From assembly GCA_001556125.1 (NCBI GenBank), contig LSIG01000031.1, positions 1 to 10,244 on the forward strand: DNA of 10,244 bases, given 5' to 3'. Position numbers and translations under genes: made by a program. Positions 1 through 7,500 of the stretch are shown piece after piece. The notes below the pieces were generated by a model, which made no database searches, was not told the origin of the DNA, and saw only the letters and a list, made by a program, of their open reading frames with translations. The stretch is from Rhizobiales bacterium CCH10-E5. Lineage in GTDB: Bacteria; Pseudomonadota; Alphaproteobacteria; Rhizobiales; Beijerinckiaceae. Each line of letters opens with the position of its first letter. Positions within the stretch are counted from its first letter, which is position 1.

Positions 1-1
1 G

Positions 2-85
2 GAACATCAACGTTCCAGTCCCCGCGCGAAAGGTGAGGCCGGGACGACGCTTACGGTGTCCACAAAACCGGGTCAACTCCACTGA
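2..85 (+). CDS. possible 3' end of an unidentified upstream gene
   Basis: One frame is open from the window edge to a TGA at 83-85 and encodes about 27 residues ending GEAGTTLTVSTKPGQLH. I do not recognise a family. The GTTLTV stretch recalls the last strand of histidine-kinase ATPase domains, but this is far too short to decide. The main support is positional: its stop overlaps, in CTGA, the point where the next gene's signal peptide begins, as in translationally coupled pairs. The other two frames over this stretch look less protein-like. It could equally be non-coding. Confidence 0.2.
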   Translation, partial: EHQRSSPRAKGEAGTTLTVSTKPGQLH

Positions 86-414
86 GCATCCTCGCCGGGC
101 TCTTTGGCATCGGGGTCACAGGAGTTGCAATGGCCCAATCATTGGATCTTGGTCCAAACGGGTTCGGCATACGTCCACCAGAGACCGTTCCGGACGAAAC
201 GCTTCCTCTGCCACGCTGATATGGGCCAGACGCTGAGGATGAAATCTCGGAAAACGATGCCGTTTCGATCGCGCGCGAAGAGGGCGCGCGCCGGATCGAT
301 CGCGTGCGCGAAGATCGTCGCGGTTGGGTCATTGTCGGCATCGATCGTAACGGCGACAACATCCGCATTCTGATCAATCGCCGAGGCGATGTCGTCTTCG
401 TCGAACGCGAATAG
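82..414 (+). pseudogene. degraded small exported PepSY-like protein
   Basis: Reading from CTG at 82 gives a signal-peptide-like stretch (SILAGLFGIGVTGVAMA followed by Q, an AxA-type cleavage site). A short mature region follows, then a TGA at 217-219, and the same frame continues to TAG at 412-414. The part after the TGA (AVSIAREEGARRIDRVRED, then GWVIVGIDRNGDNIRIL, then NRRGDVVFVERE) has the helix plus beta-strand pattern of a PepSY domain. PepSY proteins are small periplasmic modules often found beside two-component or redox genes. No ATG, GTG or TTG precedes the signal peptide in frame, since the frame is closed at 34-36. An ATG at 130 exists but lies after the hydrophobic core. Loss of the start (ATG to CTG, which would restore an ATGA overlap) plus the internal stop suggests decay. 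Stop-codon readthrough or a sequencing error are alternatives. Domain assignment is by eye. Confidence 0.5.
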
Positions 415-511
415 CGCCGCCGCGCGAAAATCTATCAGCTTCTGGATCTGGCTCGCCTGTGTTGTAGGTTCGCTTGCGACTATCATCGTCGCGCTGATCG
501 TCACTGGATAA
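389..511 (+). CDS. possible 40-residue single-span membrane peptide
   Basis: An ATG at 389 opens a 40-codon frame ending in TAA at 509-511, overlapping the tail of the PepSY remnant by 26 bases in a different frame. The product starts with a Ser/Asn/Ala-rich polar stretch, then a basic ARK, then a continuous hydrophobic segment (FWIWLACVVGSLATIIVALI) ending in VTG, which would be one transmembrane helix. I see no strong Shine-Dalgarno sequence, only GCCGAGGCG just upstream. It may be a true small membrane protein coupled to the PepSY gene, or the surviving first helix of a longer decayed membrane protein. The uninterrupted hydrophobic segment is the only positive evidence. Confidence 0.3.
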   Translation: MSSSSNANSAAARKSISFWIWLACVVGSLATIIVALIVTG

Positions 512-734
512 ATCTAGGCATTTTCGGCTTAATTCATGTCAAGCTTTGCCGCTGCAAAGAAGTTTGCCGCAGTCATTTTGGGTAACGAGTTCAATCAGGC
601 TTCCAATTCTGACGCTGGCTTCCCCAAGATCGGGGCGCCGCTACTTGCCGAGCGCCGCCCCGTGCTACGGCGCCATGCAGCGGCGCAATAAACCGCAGCC
701 GAAACGACAATACGGAAATTTTTCGGTAGGTAAT
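512..734. other. stretch with no convincing gene
   Basis: This lies between the decayed PepSY region and the end of the leftward gene pair. The only forward frame of note is 536-691 (ATG to TAA, 51 codons; product begins MSSFAAAKKFAAVILGNEF and ends RRHAAAQ). It has no clear ribosome-binding site and no family I recognise, so I do not call it a gene. Composition falls from GC-rich to AT-rich near 715, which probably marks the edge of the AT-richer block to the right. A weak dyad (CCGAAA near 700 with TTTCGG near 724) is too loose to call a terminator. Confidence 0.3.
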
Positions 735-1094
735 TTATTTTGGCATACGTGATCGTAATTCTTTGAACAGCGCAAATGAGGCATCGCTAAAATCGGATCC
801 ACGAGATGATCTGCACCAATTTTTTAAAAACGACATTTGTTCAAGAACTGAAAAATTATCCGGAATCAAGTTTAGATTGTCATCTACACCTGTCGGCGCC
901 CTGACTAATGCGCCATTCATAAAGCCTTGCGCCCAAGCGAAATACATTTTCTCAACAGTTTCATTCGAATCGATATCAGCGAGGTATTTTATACATGTAG
1001 ATGCGCCAAGACCAGTAATTTTTACATTTTGGGCCGCTGCCTTATATGGCAATATAACAACAGCTATCGCAATGAAAATTGCAGATATTCTCAT
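735..1094 (-). CDS. small exported two-cysteine protein of unknown function
   Basis: This encodes 119 residues. The start at 1094 is chosen because GGAGG stands about 9 bases upstream (AACGGAGGCTTTTTTA before ATG) and the product then begins with a clean signal peptide: MRISAIFIAIAVVILPYKAAA, then Q. The frame is open 14 codons further upstream, but that would bury the signal. The mature protein is about 97 residues. It has Cys34 and Cys94, which could form a disulfide, and a WAQGFMNG motif near residue 54. It ends in an amphipathic SFALFKELRSR segment. The arrangement (Cys, then WAQGF, then Cys, then a terminal helix) is common in small uncharacterised periplasmic proteins of proteobacteria, loosely like HdeA or Rap1a-type immunity proteins; I cannot place it firmly. 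It lies 48 bases downstream of the barrel gene on the same strand, so co-transcription is likely. Base composition is more AT-rich than the metal operon. Confidence 0.75.
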   Translation of the reverse strand: MRISAIFIAIAVVILPYKAAAQNVKITGLGASTCIKYLADIDSNETVEKMYFAWAQGFMNGALVRAPTGVDDNLNLIPDNFSVLEQMSFLKNWCRSSRGSDFSDASFALFKELRSRMPK

Positions 1095-1142
1095 TAAAAA
1101 AGCCTCCGTTATTTGCTGATATTGGTGGTTTTGCATTGCAAA

Positions 1143-1988
1143 TTAAAAAATTTTTGGTTCCAGCGAAAGGTGCAGGACTGCACCATAACTCGGTCGCCTA
1201 TCTCGCGACAGCGAAATTGGCGCTCCGACACCTAGAACGATCTGTGCGCTGGGCAGGTTGACGGCGTAGCGAACTCCGGGCGAAACTGTTAGCGCATATT
1301 CGCGATCAATTCCCCGGGTTGCATTCACCGTTTCGATTCGCTCAGCCACAGTTTCAAAAAGTACGTTGAAGTCGCGCGTGACCGCGTAGATAGCGCTTCC
1401 TCCAATATTAAAACTGGTCGGGCTGCGGCCCATAACGTCAAATAGCGTGGTCGCCCCGGCATTGGCATGAAGTGTAACGCGATCGGCGACAACCTTACTA
1501 AAAGGTAGGTTGATCTGAAAACCTAGCGATTCACTGCCATTCTTCTTTATAAAATTTCCCGTTGGTAAAATTAGGCTGAAGCGAGGTGCAAAAGCTGGTG
1601 TTGCCATATCCTCAAATAATGCTTGATACCGATAATTTATTAAGATATCGCCAATTCCGCGAGCTTTCTGACCTTCGCTCTTCAGGATCGAATACGGCAA
1701 TATGTAAGAGATCTGGTGAGTCTGGCTCCCAAGGGGAAATTCGTTCGTAAAGGCGAGATACCGATCACGCCCTTGTCTTCGTAACGTTGCAATACCCTGA
1801 ATTACCCCAGCCTCCTGATTATAGGCCTCTTCGATCAGGAAAGAGTTATCTTGGATACCTTTTGCCAGCCGGGTATCGATTTCATCGATGCGGCCCGGCG
1901 ACGTGGTGCGATCTATCTGGCTCTGAGGTTGAGCTAAAGCAGCAGTTATACCAATACTGTATGCCGTGACGACTAACAGTAGCTTCAT
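1143..1988 (-). CDS. outer-membrane beta-barrel-like protein (MetA-pathway/transporter-like)
   Basis: This encodes 281 residues. The start at 1988 is preferred over the upstream ATG at 2045 because AGGA lies about 6 bases before it and the product opens with a standard signal peptide (MKLLLVVTAYSIGITAALA, then Q). The mature part is a run of alternating polar/hydrophobic strands: YLAFTNEFPLG, HQISYILPYSI, GDILINYRYQAL, APRFSLILPTGN, SLGFQINLPFS, VTLHANAGATTLFD, FNVLFETVAER, YALTVSPGVRYAV and AQIVLGVGAPI. It ends in Phe (LHLSLEPKIF), as outer-membrane barrels do. The GDILINYRYQ...FSLILPTG pattern is what I associate with the PF13557 family (putative MetA-pathway of phenol degradation, transporter-like barrels). 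The substrate is unknown. It is the first gene of a leftward pair with the 735-1094 gene and diverges from the metal operon. Nothing in the sequence ties it to metals. Confidence 0.7.
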   Translation of the reverse strand: MKLLLVVTAYSIGITAALAQPQSQIDRTTSPGRIDEIDTRLAKGIQDNSFLIEEAYNQEAGVIQGIATLRRQGRDRYLAFTNEFPLGSQTHQISYILPYSILKSEGQKARGIGDILINYRYQALFEDMATPAFAPRFSLILPTGNFIKKNGSESLGFQINLPFSKVVADRVTLHANAGATTLFDVMGRSPTSFNIGGSAIYAVTRDFNVLFETVAERIETVNATRGIDREYALTVSPGVRYAVNLPSAQIVLGVGAPISLSRDRRPSYGAVLHLSLEPKIF

Positions 1989-2017
1989 GACGTCCTGGCC
2001 TCTAGCGACGAGAAGCG

Positions 2018-2045
2018 ATCCTACGCATATGAGAATGAGTTGCAA
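2018..2045 (-). promoter_or_regulatory. candidate promoter for the leftward gene pair
   Basis: Read on the minus strand, TTGCAA (2045-2040) is followed after 16 bases by TAGGAT (2023-2018), each matching the sigma-70 hexamers at 4 of 6 positions. The start codon at 1988 lies about 30 bases further. It is the best-placed pair I see for this operon, but matches of this quality arise by chance. Confidence 0.3.
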
Positions 2046-2104
2046 GAGCGTTCACGTCCTCTGCTCTGGCTGGGACCCCCGCCGTTGGTGGTCGAAAAAA
2101 GCGC

Positions 2105-2136
2105 TTGACCCTCTAGTGGCATCAGCTTGTAAGCCT
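2105..2136 (+). promoter_or_regulatory. MerR-family-type metal-responsive promoter
   Basis: TTGACC at 2105-2110 is separated by 19 bases from TAAGCC at 2130-2135. The long spacer and the left arm ACCCTCTAGT resemble promoters controlled by MerR-family metal sensors. In the CadR/PbrR-type operator the core reads TTGACTCTATAGT followed by an inverted arm; in copA-type promoters a 19-base spacer leads to TAACCT. The right arm here (CAGCTTGT) is only a partial inverted match, so the dyad is imperfect. It stands about 140 bases before the first gene of the efflux operon and points toward it. No merR-like gene is in the window, so a regulator would have to act from elsewhere. Which metal it senses cannot be read from the sequence. 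Confidence 0.55.
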
Positions 2137-2277
2137 GAATTCGCGATGCGCCCGTGCTTTTATAGCTCGCGTCCATCTGCTATCTATCGTGTGTGTTCGC
2201 TGGGCACGAACTGGGCTGATACGTCAGCAGAAGGCGGGGTTGTGATGCGGAACGGGAGCGAGAAAGGGGAGCGCTTG

Positions 2278-2679
2278 ATGGCGTTCATTGCCCGCGGGTT
2301 TTTGGCTTCCTCAATTGCGCTGATGTTAAGCGCAGGGGGGAGCATGGCTCAGAGCGGGCACTCTCACGCTGCCTCGAACGGGGGGCAGATCCAGCAAATC
2401 GGCGCCTACGAAGCTGAACTGGTAGTGAGAGGCGCAGATTTGATGCTCTATATCGTTGATAAGCAGGAGAAGAAGGTTGACTCGGCTAAATTCTCAGCCA
2501 CTGCTGTCGTCCTTGCTGCAGATAATCAACAGAAAACAGTCGAGATGAGCCCATCAGGCGAGAACCGCCTTGCAGGCAAAATCGACTTTCCTGTTACAGG
2601 CAAAGTCCGGGCGACAGTGACGTTGAAGACTGGCACGGGCGAGGCCGGCAAGGGGCGTTACAGCCTTGATGCACGCTAA
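2278..2679 (+). CDS. small exported His-containing protein, first gene of the efflux operon
   Basis: This encodes 133 residues. ATG at 2278 is chosen because AGGGGAG ends about 7 bases upstream and the product starts with a signal peptide (MAFIARGFLASSIALMLSAGGSMA, cleavage before QSGHSH). An in-frame ATG at 2245 would only add a charged leader. The mature protein is about 109 residues. It begins with a short His motif (GHSHAASNGGQIQQIG), which could bind metal. A beta-rich body follows (YEAELVVRGADLMLYIVD, then a KKVDSAKFSATAVVLA segment, then GKVRATVTLKTGTG). It has no cysteine after the signal. I do not recognise a named family. Alternating strands suggest a small Ig-like or barrel-like periplasmic domain. 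Its position directly ahead of the adaptor and pump suggests a periplasmic metal-binding accessory, analogous in role but not in sequence to CusF or CzcE. Only 49 bases separate it from the next gene. Confidence 0.7.
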   Translation: MAFIARGFLASSIALMLSAGGSMAQSGHSHAASNGGQIQQIGAYEAELVVRGADLMLYIVDKQEKKVDSAKFSATAVVLAADNQQKTVEMSPSGENRLAGKIDFPVTGKVRATVTLKTGTGEAGKGRYSLDAR

Positions 2680-2728
2680 AATGAGCTGCTAGGCGTTGTC
2701 CATGTCCCTGTTGACAAGCAAAGAGATA

Positions 2729-3073
2729 ATGCGGCGCTGCTTTAGGCAGATAGCAGTTGTTCGTGTGCTTTTTCTTGTCGTTTCAATGATTTTTGTTGTT
2801 CCTGACCCCAGTATTTCCACTGGGTTTGATGCTGATATTTCTGGCGCTACTATTATGCGCTTAAGTGATAGTGGTTCGCACAGTGCAACAAGTGGTACGC
2901 TTGACGATGAGCTTGTCCAGCATGCCCATTGCATGCATTCGGTCGCTCGTACGAGCTTTAAGACCTTGCCTGTTCGTCAACTTAAACTGGATGATCCGCT
3001 TCTTCCCGAGGCCGATTTGCGGCCCAGTTGCGCCCTGTCCTCTCTACCCTTCAAGCCACCTCGTAGCGCCTAA
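2729..3073 (+). CDS. small exported CzcI-like accessory protein with a HAHCMH motif
   Basis: This encodes 114 residues from ATG at 2729, preceded by AAGAGA about 3 bases upstream and followed by a signal-like segment (MRRCFRQIAVVRVLFLVVSM, then IFVVP). ATG at 2702 or TTG at 2696 in the same frame would lengthen the N-terminus by 9 or 11 residues; the start is uncertain. The mature part is polar. It carries HAHCMH at residues 65-70, a candidate metal ligand cluster, plus Cys101, and ends LSSLPFKPPRSA. That proline-rich ending and a small exported His/Cys protein immediately before czc-type pump genes are what I expect of CzcI/DUF2946-like proteins, but the match is by pattern only. The 49-base gap to the gene before and 136-base gap to the adaptor fit one operon. 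Confidence 0.6.
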   Translation: MRRCFRQIAVVRVLFLVVSMIFVVPDPSISTGFDADISGATIMRLSDSGSHSATSGTLDDELVQHAHCMHSVARTSFKTLPVRQLKLDDPLLPEADLRPSCALSSLPFKPPRSA

Positions 3074-3106
3074 CCGAGTGCGGGACGTCTAGGCCCGTTA
3101 GCTCAT

Positions 3107-3124
3107 CGCTCTTCCTCGAGAGCG
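3107..3124 (+). other. small hairpin in the leader of the adaptor gene
   Basis: CGCTCT and AGAGCG form a perfect 6-bp stem around a 6-base loop, about 85 bases before the adaptor start. No U-run follows (CTTTGGTG instead), so it is not a convincing terminator. It could be an mRNA stability or processing element that sets the dose of small proteins relative to pump, or it may be chance. Confidence 0.25.
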
Positions 3125-3209
3125 CTTTGGTGCGTTGAACGCTTCGCTGCTCACCTGCGCGAAGTCGTGAATGGGCAAGCTTCGTGCGCCCGTGATTGAG
3201 GGTCTTGCT

Positions 3210-4571
3210 ATGGTCAAGCGTCTTATCGTCATCCTTTTTGTCGGCGTGGTTGGGATTGCAGTCGGCAGTCTCGTCCCTGCCGTTTCGCAAGCGGTCCGTG
3301 CTGCATTGAATGCCGTCCCGCTCCCGCCGATGGTTATACAGGCCGCCTATGCTGTGATGCAGGCCGGTGGGGGCGCACGTGAAGGCGAAAAAGATAGCCA
3401 TGCACCAGGCGCCAAGGCAGCCGACGCGCACGGCCATGGAGCGAGCGAGAAAGAAGGGCCGGAAGGCGTGGTCGTGATATCGCCGGATCGGATCGCGGCC
3501 GCCGGGATCACGGTTGAGCCCGCGGCAGGCGGACCTCTGGTCCGCAAGCTGACAGTGCCGGGGGTCATTATGATGGACGCCGATCGGGTCGGGCACGTTC
3601 CTGCTCGGGTCATAGGCACCGTCGTCGAGCTCAATAAGCGGTTAGGGGATCAAGTCGCTAAAGGTGAAACGGTTGCAGTGCTTGATAGCCGTGAGGTGGC
3701 TGAGGCCAAGAGCGAGTTACTCGCTTCGCTGGTCAATCAGGAGCTGCAGAGTACGCTTTTCGAGCGCGAGCAATCCCTTTGGGACAAGAAGATTTCGGCC
3801 GAGCAGCAATACCTCAAAGCCCGTACGACTTTTTCCGAAGCGGCGCTTAGGGTCGATCTTGCTCGCCAGAAGCTGACTGCTCTCGGCGTGAGCGATCGCG
3901 AAGTCGCCGGTGTGAGGCGCGATGCAAAGCCCTTGCGGCAGGTCGCTTCCACCGAAAGCGACCTGCCGAAGTCGCTCGGACTTCAACGCTACGAATTGCA
4001 CGCGCCGATCACGGGCCGCGTAGTCGAGCGCAGGGTTAATCTCGGCGCCCCGGTTGGTGGCGAAGGTCAGGAGAAGGAGATCTACGTCATCGCTGACCTA
4101 TCCAGCGTTTGGGTCGAACTTGCAGTCTCGACCGCCGATCTCGCCCAAGTGCGCGAGGGCCAGCAAGTTTTAATAAGTGCTGGCGCTGAGGGTCTGAAGG
4201 CCGAGGCTCGTATCACTTTCATCAGCCCGATACTCAATCAGGACACACGCTCGGCGCGCGTGATCGCCACCATGGACAATAAGGGCATGCTGTGGCGACC
4301 AGGTTCGTTCGCCACAGCGCAGGTGGTCGTCGAAGAAACATCAGTAAACCTCCGGTTGCCACGCACAGCCCTCCAGACCCTCAAAGGCGAGCAGGTCGTA
4401 TTTGTGCGCACCGAGCAGGGCTTTGAGAAGCGCGATGTGGTGCTGGGCAAACAAGACGATACGGCTGTCGAGGTCGTGTTCGGGCTTGATCCCGGCGAAG
4501 AGGTAGCGATAGCGAACTCTTTTGTCCTCAAAGCGGAACTCGGTAAGGCCGAGGCCGAGCACGCGCACTGA
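3210..4571 (+). CDS. czcB: periplasmic adaptor of a heavy-metal RND efflux pump (CzcB/CusB-like)
   Basis: This encodes 453 residues. ATG at 3210 is preferred over the in-frame ATG at 3171 because GAGGG lies 8 bases upstream and the product then opens with MVKRLIVILFVGVVGIAVGS, an N-terminal membrane anchor or signal. Order of parts: anchor (about 5-26); a Gly/His linker with His64, His74 and His76; a first lipoyl half-motif (VIGTVVELNKRLGDQVAKGE, from about 134); a long coiled-coil hairpin (about 156-245); a second lipoyl half (ELHAPITGRVVERRV, from 262); then the barrel and membrane-proximal domains (IYVIADLSSVWVELAV onward). It ends in HAH. These are hallmarks of HlyD/CzcB-type membrane-fusion proteins, which join the inner-membrane pump to the outer-membrane channel and in some cases pass metal to the pump. 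The stop codon is 11 bases before the pump gene and overlaps that gene's ribosome-binding site (TGAGGA), implying coupled translation. The czcB label denotes the family; the metal is not proven. Confidence 0.9.
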   Translation: MVKRLIVILFVGVVGIAVGSLVPAVSQAVRAALNAVPLPPMVIQAAYAVMQAGGGAREGEKDSHAPGAKAADAHGHGASEKEGPEGVVVISPDRIAAAGITVEPAAGGPLVRKLTVPGVIMMDADRVGHVPARVIGTVVELNKRLGDQVAKGETVAVLDSREVAEAKSELLASLVNQELQSTLFEREQSLWDKKISAEQQYLKARTTFSEAALRVDLARQKLTALGVSDREVAGVRRDAKPLRQVASTESDLPKSLGLQRYELHAPITGRVVERRVNLGAPVGGEGQEKEIYVIADLSSVWVELAVSTADLAQVREGQQVLISAGAEGLKAEARITFISPILNQDTRSARVIATMDNKGMLWRPGSFATAQVVVEETSVNLRLPRTALQTLKGEQVVFVRTEQGFEKRDVVLGKQDDTAVEVVFGLDPGEEVAIANSFVLKAELGKAEAEHAH

Positions 4572-4582
4572 GGACCCGACCA

Positions 4583-7500
4583 ATGATCAATGCCGTCCTT
4601 GCCTTTTCCGTGCGCCAGCGCTGGCTGGTGCTTTTGCTCTCGCTGCTTGCCGCAGCGCTCGGTGTGTTCGCGCTCACTCGGCTCCCCATCGACGCAGTCC
4701 CGGACATCACAAACAATCAAGTCCAAGTGAATGCAGTCGTCCCATCGCTCTCGCCATTCGACATTGAGAAGCAGGTGACCTACCCGGTCGAGACCGCACT
4801 TGCCGGTATTCCTGGCCTCGAATATACACGTTCTCTCTCGCGCAATGGCTTTGCCCAGGTAACGGCTGTCTTCAGTGAGAAGACGGACCTTTACTTTGCT
4901 CGTCAGCAGGTTAACGAGCGTCTTGGTGAGGCAAAGGCGAGCCTGCCGCCAGGGGCCGAAATCCACATGGGCCCGATCTCGACCGGGCTCGGTGAGATCT
5001 TCATGTGGACCGTTAACTACAAAAAGCCGGGCGATGGCGCGCCCGTGCGTGACGGCCAGCCGGGCTGGCAGTCGGACGGTAGTTACCTGACCCCAGAGAA
5101 GCAGCGGCTCAAGAACGAATTCGAGCGCGCGGCATATCTTCGAACGGTCCAAGACTGGATCATAGGTCCACAGATCAAGACTGTGCCTGGTGTCGCTGGC
5201 GTCGACGTAATCGGCGGCTACAAGAAGCAGTACCAAGTCCAGCCCGACCCTGCGAAGCTCATTGGCTACGGCCTATCCTTTAAAGATGTGGCCGAAGCTA
5301 TCGAGGGCAACAACCAGAACCGCGGCGCCGGTTATCTGGAGCGCAACGGCGAAGGCTATGTTGTCCGCTCGGCCGGACGCATCGAGAATATGGAGGAGAT
5401 TGGCAACGTCGTGGTCGCTACCCGCGGGGGCACCCCAGTGCGGGTGAAGGATATCGCGAATGTTGGCATTGGGCGCGAATTGCGCACCGGCTCGGCGTCG
5501 ATGAATGGTGAGGAGGCGGTGGTTGGTACCGCCCTGATGCTGATTGGCGGCAACAGTCGCACCGTCTCGGCGGCTGTCGATTCCCGGATGAAAGAGATTA
5601 CGCGCTCACTGCCGCCGTCCGTCGAGACGAGAACTGTCCTCAATCGTACGCTGCTTGTTGACGCTACAGTGAAGACGGTGGCGAAGAACCTGACGGAAGG
5701 TGCTCTGCTCGTTATTGGGGTACTCTTCCTGCTACTGGGTAATATACGTGCTGCTATCATCACTGCAATGGTGATACCAGTGGCGATGCTGATCACGATG
5801 ACCGGCATGGTTCAGGGTAAAATCAGCGCCAATCTAATGAGCCTCGGCGCGCTTGATTTTGGCCTGATCGTTGATGGTGCTGTCATTATTGCCGAAAATT
5901 CGCTCCGACATCTAGCCGAGCGCCAGCACACGCTAGGCCGGAAACTTACGCCAGAGGAGCGCCTCGATACAGTGAGACTGTCGGCTGAAGAAATGATCAA
6001 GCCTTCAGTCTACGGACAAGCTATCATTATATTGGTCTATGTCCCTCTTCTCACTTTCACTGGGGTTGAGGGCAAGATGTTCGCGCCTATGGCACTGACC
6101 GTCATAATCGCACTGGTCGCAGCTTTTGTCTTGTCGCTCACTTTCGTACCGGCGCTGATAGCCATCGTCATCACCGGCAAGGTCACGGAAAAAGATGTGT
6201 TCTTGGTGCGCTGGCTAAAGGCGCTATACCGACCAGTGCTTGCCAGCGCGATCCGGCGACCAGGCGCTTTCATCGGCGCGGCAGTTCTTATCTTTGTCGT
6301 TGCAATTGGTTTGTTCGGGCGGCTTGGTCAGGAGTTTATCCCCCAGCTCGACGAGAAAAACATCGCAATGCATGCGATGCGCATCCCATCGACGTCGCTT
6401 ACGCAATCTCAGGACATGCAGATCAAGGTCGAGAAAGCAGTGACGCGTTTTCCTCAGGTGGCGCTCGTGTTCTCCAAGACCGGCACCGCCGAGGTCGCGG
6501 CGGATCCGATGCCTGTTAATGTCTCCGACAATTTTATTATCCTCAAACCCGAGTCGGAGTGGCCCGATCCCAAGCTGCCAAAGGACAAGCTGATCGCCGA
6601 CATCCAAGCTGCAGTGAATGAGGTGGCCGGCAATAACTACGAATTTACGCAGCCGATCCAGATGCGGTTTAACGAGCTTCTTGCTGGTACCCGAGGCGAC
6701 CTTGCCGTCAAGGTGTTCGGTGAGGAATTCGACACCATGCTGCCGGCGGCGAACCAGGTCGCAACGGCTTTGCGCAGCGTCCAAGGGGCGCAGGATGTGA
6801 AAGTGGAACAGGTGACTGGCTTACCGTTCCTGGAGATCCGCATCGATAAGGCCGAAATCGCCCGATTGGGTCTGTCGCACTTTGCGGTGCAAGACGTGAT
6901 CGGTGCTGCCATAGGGGGGCGGGATGCTGGCGTGCTGTTCGAGGGCGATCGACGTTTTGAAATTGTCGTGCGCCTACCCGACCGCATTCGAGACGATTTT
7001 GAGGCGTTGAAGAACCTGCCTGTGCCGCTGCCTGGTGCGGGCGCCTCGGGACGGATGGCGTCAGTGCCCCTGAATCAGGTCGCGAAATTCTCCATGGCCG
7101 AGGGGCCAAATCAGATTAGTCGGGAGAACGGTAAGCGTCGCATTGTGGTGACGGCAAATGTTCGTGGCCGCGACATCGCTTCGGTGGTCGCGGAGGCACA
7201 GACCAAGGTCACTTCGGGTGTGACGCTGCCGGCGGGGTCTTGGATCACCTGGGGCGGTCAATTCGAGAATCTGGAGGCTGCGCGCCAGCGCCTGATGGTA
7301 GTTGTACCGGGTTGCTTCTTCCTGATTTTTCTTCTGCTTTACTCGGCTCTCGGCTCACCGCGGGACGCGCTCCTCGTGTTCAGCGCGGTGCCTTTGGCGC
7401 TGACCGGGGGGATCGCCGCTCTGTTCCTTCGCGGCATGCCGTTTTCGGTTCCCGCAGCGGTTGGTTTTATCGCGCTGTCGGGTGTAGCGGTGCTCAACGG

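Noticed and set aside
536..691. 51-codon forward open frame
   Set aside because: It has no ribosome site, no recognisable family and no coupling to neighbours. It is kept only as a note in the gap entry.
2215..2228. Small dyad GCTGA-TACG-TCAGC in the operon leader
   Set aside because: A 5-bp stem is expected by chance at this length, and nothing else suggests a riboswitch or attenuator.
1966..2277. Forward frame continuing upstream of the first small exported protein
   Set aside because: It crosses the divergent intergenic region and the predicted promoter. The signal peptide and ribosome site fix the start at 2278.
3051..3596. Minus-strand 181-codon frame over the adaptor start, rich in His and Arg
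   Set aside because: It is antisense to the adaptor and the CzcI-like gene. Its odd composition is explained by the reverse of those coding sequences.
4238..5236. Long minus-strand open frame (332 codons) opposite the adaptor and pump genes
   Set aside because: It spans the junction of two certain genes on the other strand, has no domain-like pattern, and is the kind of shadow frame GC-rich coding DNA produces.
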